Shown piece after piece: positions 63,003 to 64,000 of a stretch of DNA of 64,000 nt (the stretch's first letter is position 1; the number at the start of each line of letters is the position of its first letter). Source of the stretch: Gynuella sp050296195. GTDB taxonomy: Bacteria > Pseudomonadota > Gammaproteobacteria > Pseudomonadales > Natronospirillaceae. The stretch lies in assembly GCF_050296195.1 (NCBI RefSeq), contig NZ_JBNKRB010000054.1; one strand, given 5' to 3'. A model generated the notes under the pieces. That model saw only the letters and a list, made by a program, of their open reading frames with translations, made no database searches and was not told where the DNA came from. Made by a program: the position numbers and the translations under genes.

Positions 63003-63341
63003 ATGAGCGAAGCAGAATCGATTATCCTGACTGACGCCGCAGTCAACAAAATAAAGCAGCTGGTGGAAATGGAAGATAACCAGCACTTGATGTTGCGGGT
63101 ATTTGTGACCGGAGGCGGGTGTGCAGGGTTCCAGTATGGCTTTACATTTGATGAAGAGCAGGCGGAGGATGATACCTGCATCTCCAAAGGAGGAGCATCC
63201 GTTCTGGTGGATATGTTGAGTATTCAGTATCTGGCCGGTTCCGAGTTGAATTATATCGAAGGGCTTGAAGGAGCCCGATTCGTTATCAACAACCCCCAGG
63301 CAGAGACAACCTGTGGATGTGGCTCTTCCTTTTCAATTTGA
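63003..63341 (+). CDS. erpA: iron-sulfur cluster insertion protein ErpA
   Basis: 112 residues from the ATG at 63003; an in-frame TTG lies at 62994. A-type carrier with the three cluster Cys: FVTGGGCAGFQYGF and the C-terminal ETTCGCGSSF. Delivers [4Fe-4S] or [2Fe-2S] clusters to apoproteins, e.g. IspG in E. coli. Followed by the DsrE-like gene with a 12-base gap. Confidence 0.95.
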   Translation: MSEAESIILTDAAVNKIKQLVEMEDNQHLMLRVFVTGGGCAGFQYGFTFDEEQAEDDTCISKGGASVLVDMLSIQYLAGSELNYIEGLEGARFVINNPQAETTCGCGSSFSI

Positions 63342-63353
63342 GCGAATAAGTCT

Positions 63354-63779
63354 ATGAAACTCGTATTATCGGTGTGGCTTTCGATGGTTTGTGTTATGGG
63401 ATGGGCTGAGGACGAAGCACCGAAATACTACATGGCTGAAATTGAAAGCCATAACACCAATGAGATTTATTCAATTCTAAAGCGAGCGGAAGATCTGATG
63501 TCTCATCAGTCCGGGTTTCAACAGCAGGTTCCCATCGCGTTGGTATTACATGGCGATGAGGTTGAAACGTTTTTGCACGAGAACTACCAGGCCAATAAAG
63601 AAATCGTTGATTTGGCAGCCAAACTCGATGCTTTTAATATAGTCGATATTCAGATCTGTGAAACCTGGATGGGAGAGCATGGTATCAGCCGTGAACAGCT
63701 TCCCCCGTTTGTAAACACTGTTCCTTATGGCCCTGCTAAAGAAGAAGAACTTAAAAAGCAGGGCTACATCTATTTTTAA
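63354..63779 (+). CDS. periplasmic DsrE-family-like protein
   Basis: 141 residues with a signal peptide (LVLSVWLSMVCVMGWA). The mature part has the DsrE/DsrF-like fold features: PIALVLHGDEVETFL, DLAAKLDAFNIVDIQICETWM and FVNTVPYGPAKEEEL. One or two Cys remain (ICETW). DsrE-like proteins handle sulfur; exported ones are of unknown function. Just downstream of erpA and overlapping the convergent M23 peptidase gene by 4 bases. Confidence 0.7.
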   Translation: MKLVLSVWLSMVCVMGWAEDEAPKYYMAEIESHNTNEIYSILKRAEDLMSHQSGFQQQVPIALVLHGDEVETFLHENYQANKEIVDLAAKLDAFNIVDIQICETWMGEHGISREQLPPFVNTVPYGPAKEEELKKQGYIYF

Positions 63780-64000
63780 TCGGCTTTGGCAAAGCCATTG
63801 GTCTCGAATGATGCCAGCTGTCCAAGCATGTTCGTGGCATGACGTTCAAAAGCGACTTTCAGATTCTTTTTGATGGGTTCTGCGCTGGGTAGCTTAACCG
63901 TTACCGGGTTGACCGGCACGCCATTGACTCTAAACTCATAATGGAGATGAGGGCCGGTTGCCAGACCGGTCATACCTACATAGCCAATAATCTGCCCTTG
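63776..64000 (-). CDS. M23 family metallopeptidase, C-terminal part (runs off window)
   Basis: The 3' end of a leftward gene whose start lies beyond base 64000. The visible 74 residues begin QGQIIGYVGMTGLATGPHLH and hold the HxH zinc motif PHLHYEFRVNGVPVNPVTV of LytM/MepM-type endopeptidases that cleave peptidoglycan cross-links. The tail after the domain (FERHATNMLGQLASF) is ordinary. The complete gene is probably of the MepM kind seen near anmK in other gammaproteobacteria. Confidence 0.85.
   Translation of the reverse strand, partial: QGQIIGYVGMTGLATGPHLHYEFRVNGVPVNPVTVKLPSAEPIKKNLKVAFERHATNMLGQLASFETNGFAKAD

Overview
The window looks like chromosomal DNA of a marine-type gammaproteobacterium, most likely a member of the Oceanospirillales or a relative (inference). 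The evidence is the two-subunit arginine succinyltransferase arrangement (aruF/aruG type), the HemL, HemJ and ErpA housekeeping genes with a DUF6776-bactofilin-erpA string, a PEP-dependent mannitol PTS, MoxR/CoxE-like genes, and moderate base composition. There is no prophage, transposase or CRISPR array. About 50 protein genes and one tRNA can be supported.

Layout. 1-3 kb: a LacI regulator, then a divergent EamA exporter/LysR pair. 3-7.9 kb: a tightly overlapping leftward operon encoding a KAS III-like condensing enzyme, a metallo-beta-lactamase-fold hydrolase, a PaaK/F390-synthetase-like adenylate-forming enzyme, an extended SDR, a very small protein and an unusual alpha/beta-hydrolase-like protein. 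Its enzyme set recalls OleABCD but is not identical. 8-9.8 kb: a small DUF2946-like protein and a PepSY-type membrane protein. 9.8-11.6 kb: a 1.8-kb gene-free stretch with a perfect 45-bp palindrome. 11.6-15.1 kb: a protein with an apparent C-terminal frameshift, then a MoxR ATPase/CoxE-like VWA pair. 15.5-21 kb: a tandem SnoaL-like lipoprotein and an exported-protein operon (choice-of-anchor B protein, YtkA-like protein, di-heme peroxidase). 22-29 kb: an atypical Nramp-family transporter, a GLUG-repeat surface protein with a GlyGly-CTERM-like tail, malic enzyme, and small metabolic genes. 29.6-34.8 kb: pyruvate:ferredoxin oxidoreductase with a GltD-like Fe-S flavoprotein. About 35.3-35.5 kb: an orphan intrinsic terminator preceded by a RyhB-like seed and a Fur-like box, read here as a candidate iron-responsive small RNA.

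36-47 kb: a GlxA-type AraC regulator, a sulfotransferase, a calcium-loop protein and the arginine succinyltransferase operon astC-aruF-aruG-astD-astB; astE is not in the window. 47.3-49.2 kb: an AraC-type regulator fused to an HDOD domain. 49.3-52.3 kb: smrA-like, tRNA-Leu(CAG), hemL and a VirK-like exported protein. 52.6-59.4 kb: a self-contained mannitol PTS locus: divergent DeoR regulator, stand-alone EIIA, EIICB, mannitol-1-phosphate dehydrogenase and an EIIA-HPr-EI fusion, with phased 7-mer repeats in the regulator/operon gap. 59.4-64 kb: hemJ, a ClcA-type Cl-/H+ antiporter, a DUF6776 protein, bactofilin, erpA, a periplasmic DsrE-like protein and the end of an M23 peptidase gene that runs off the window.

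The observations I would check first are the RyhB-like RNA, the Ole-like condensing-enzyme operon, the AraC-HDOD fusion, the decayed/perfect pair of 45-bp palindromic elements, and the mannitol operators. All family calls were made by reading the sequence; no database search was run.
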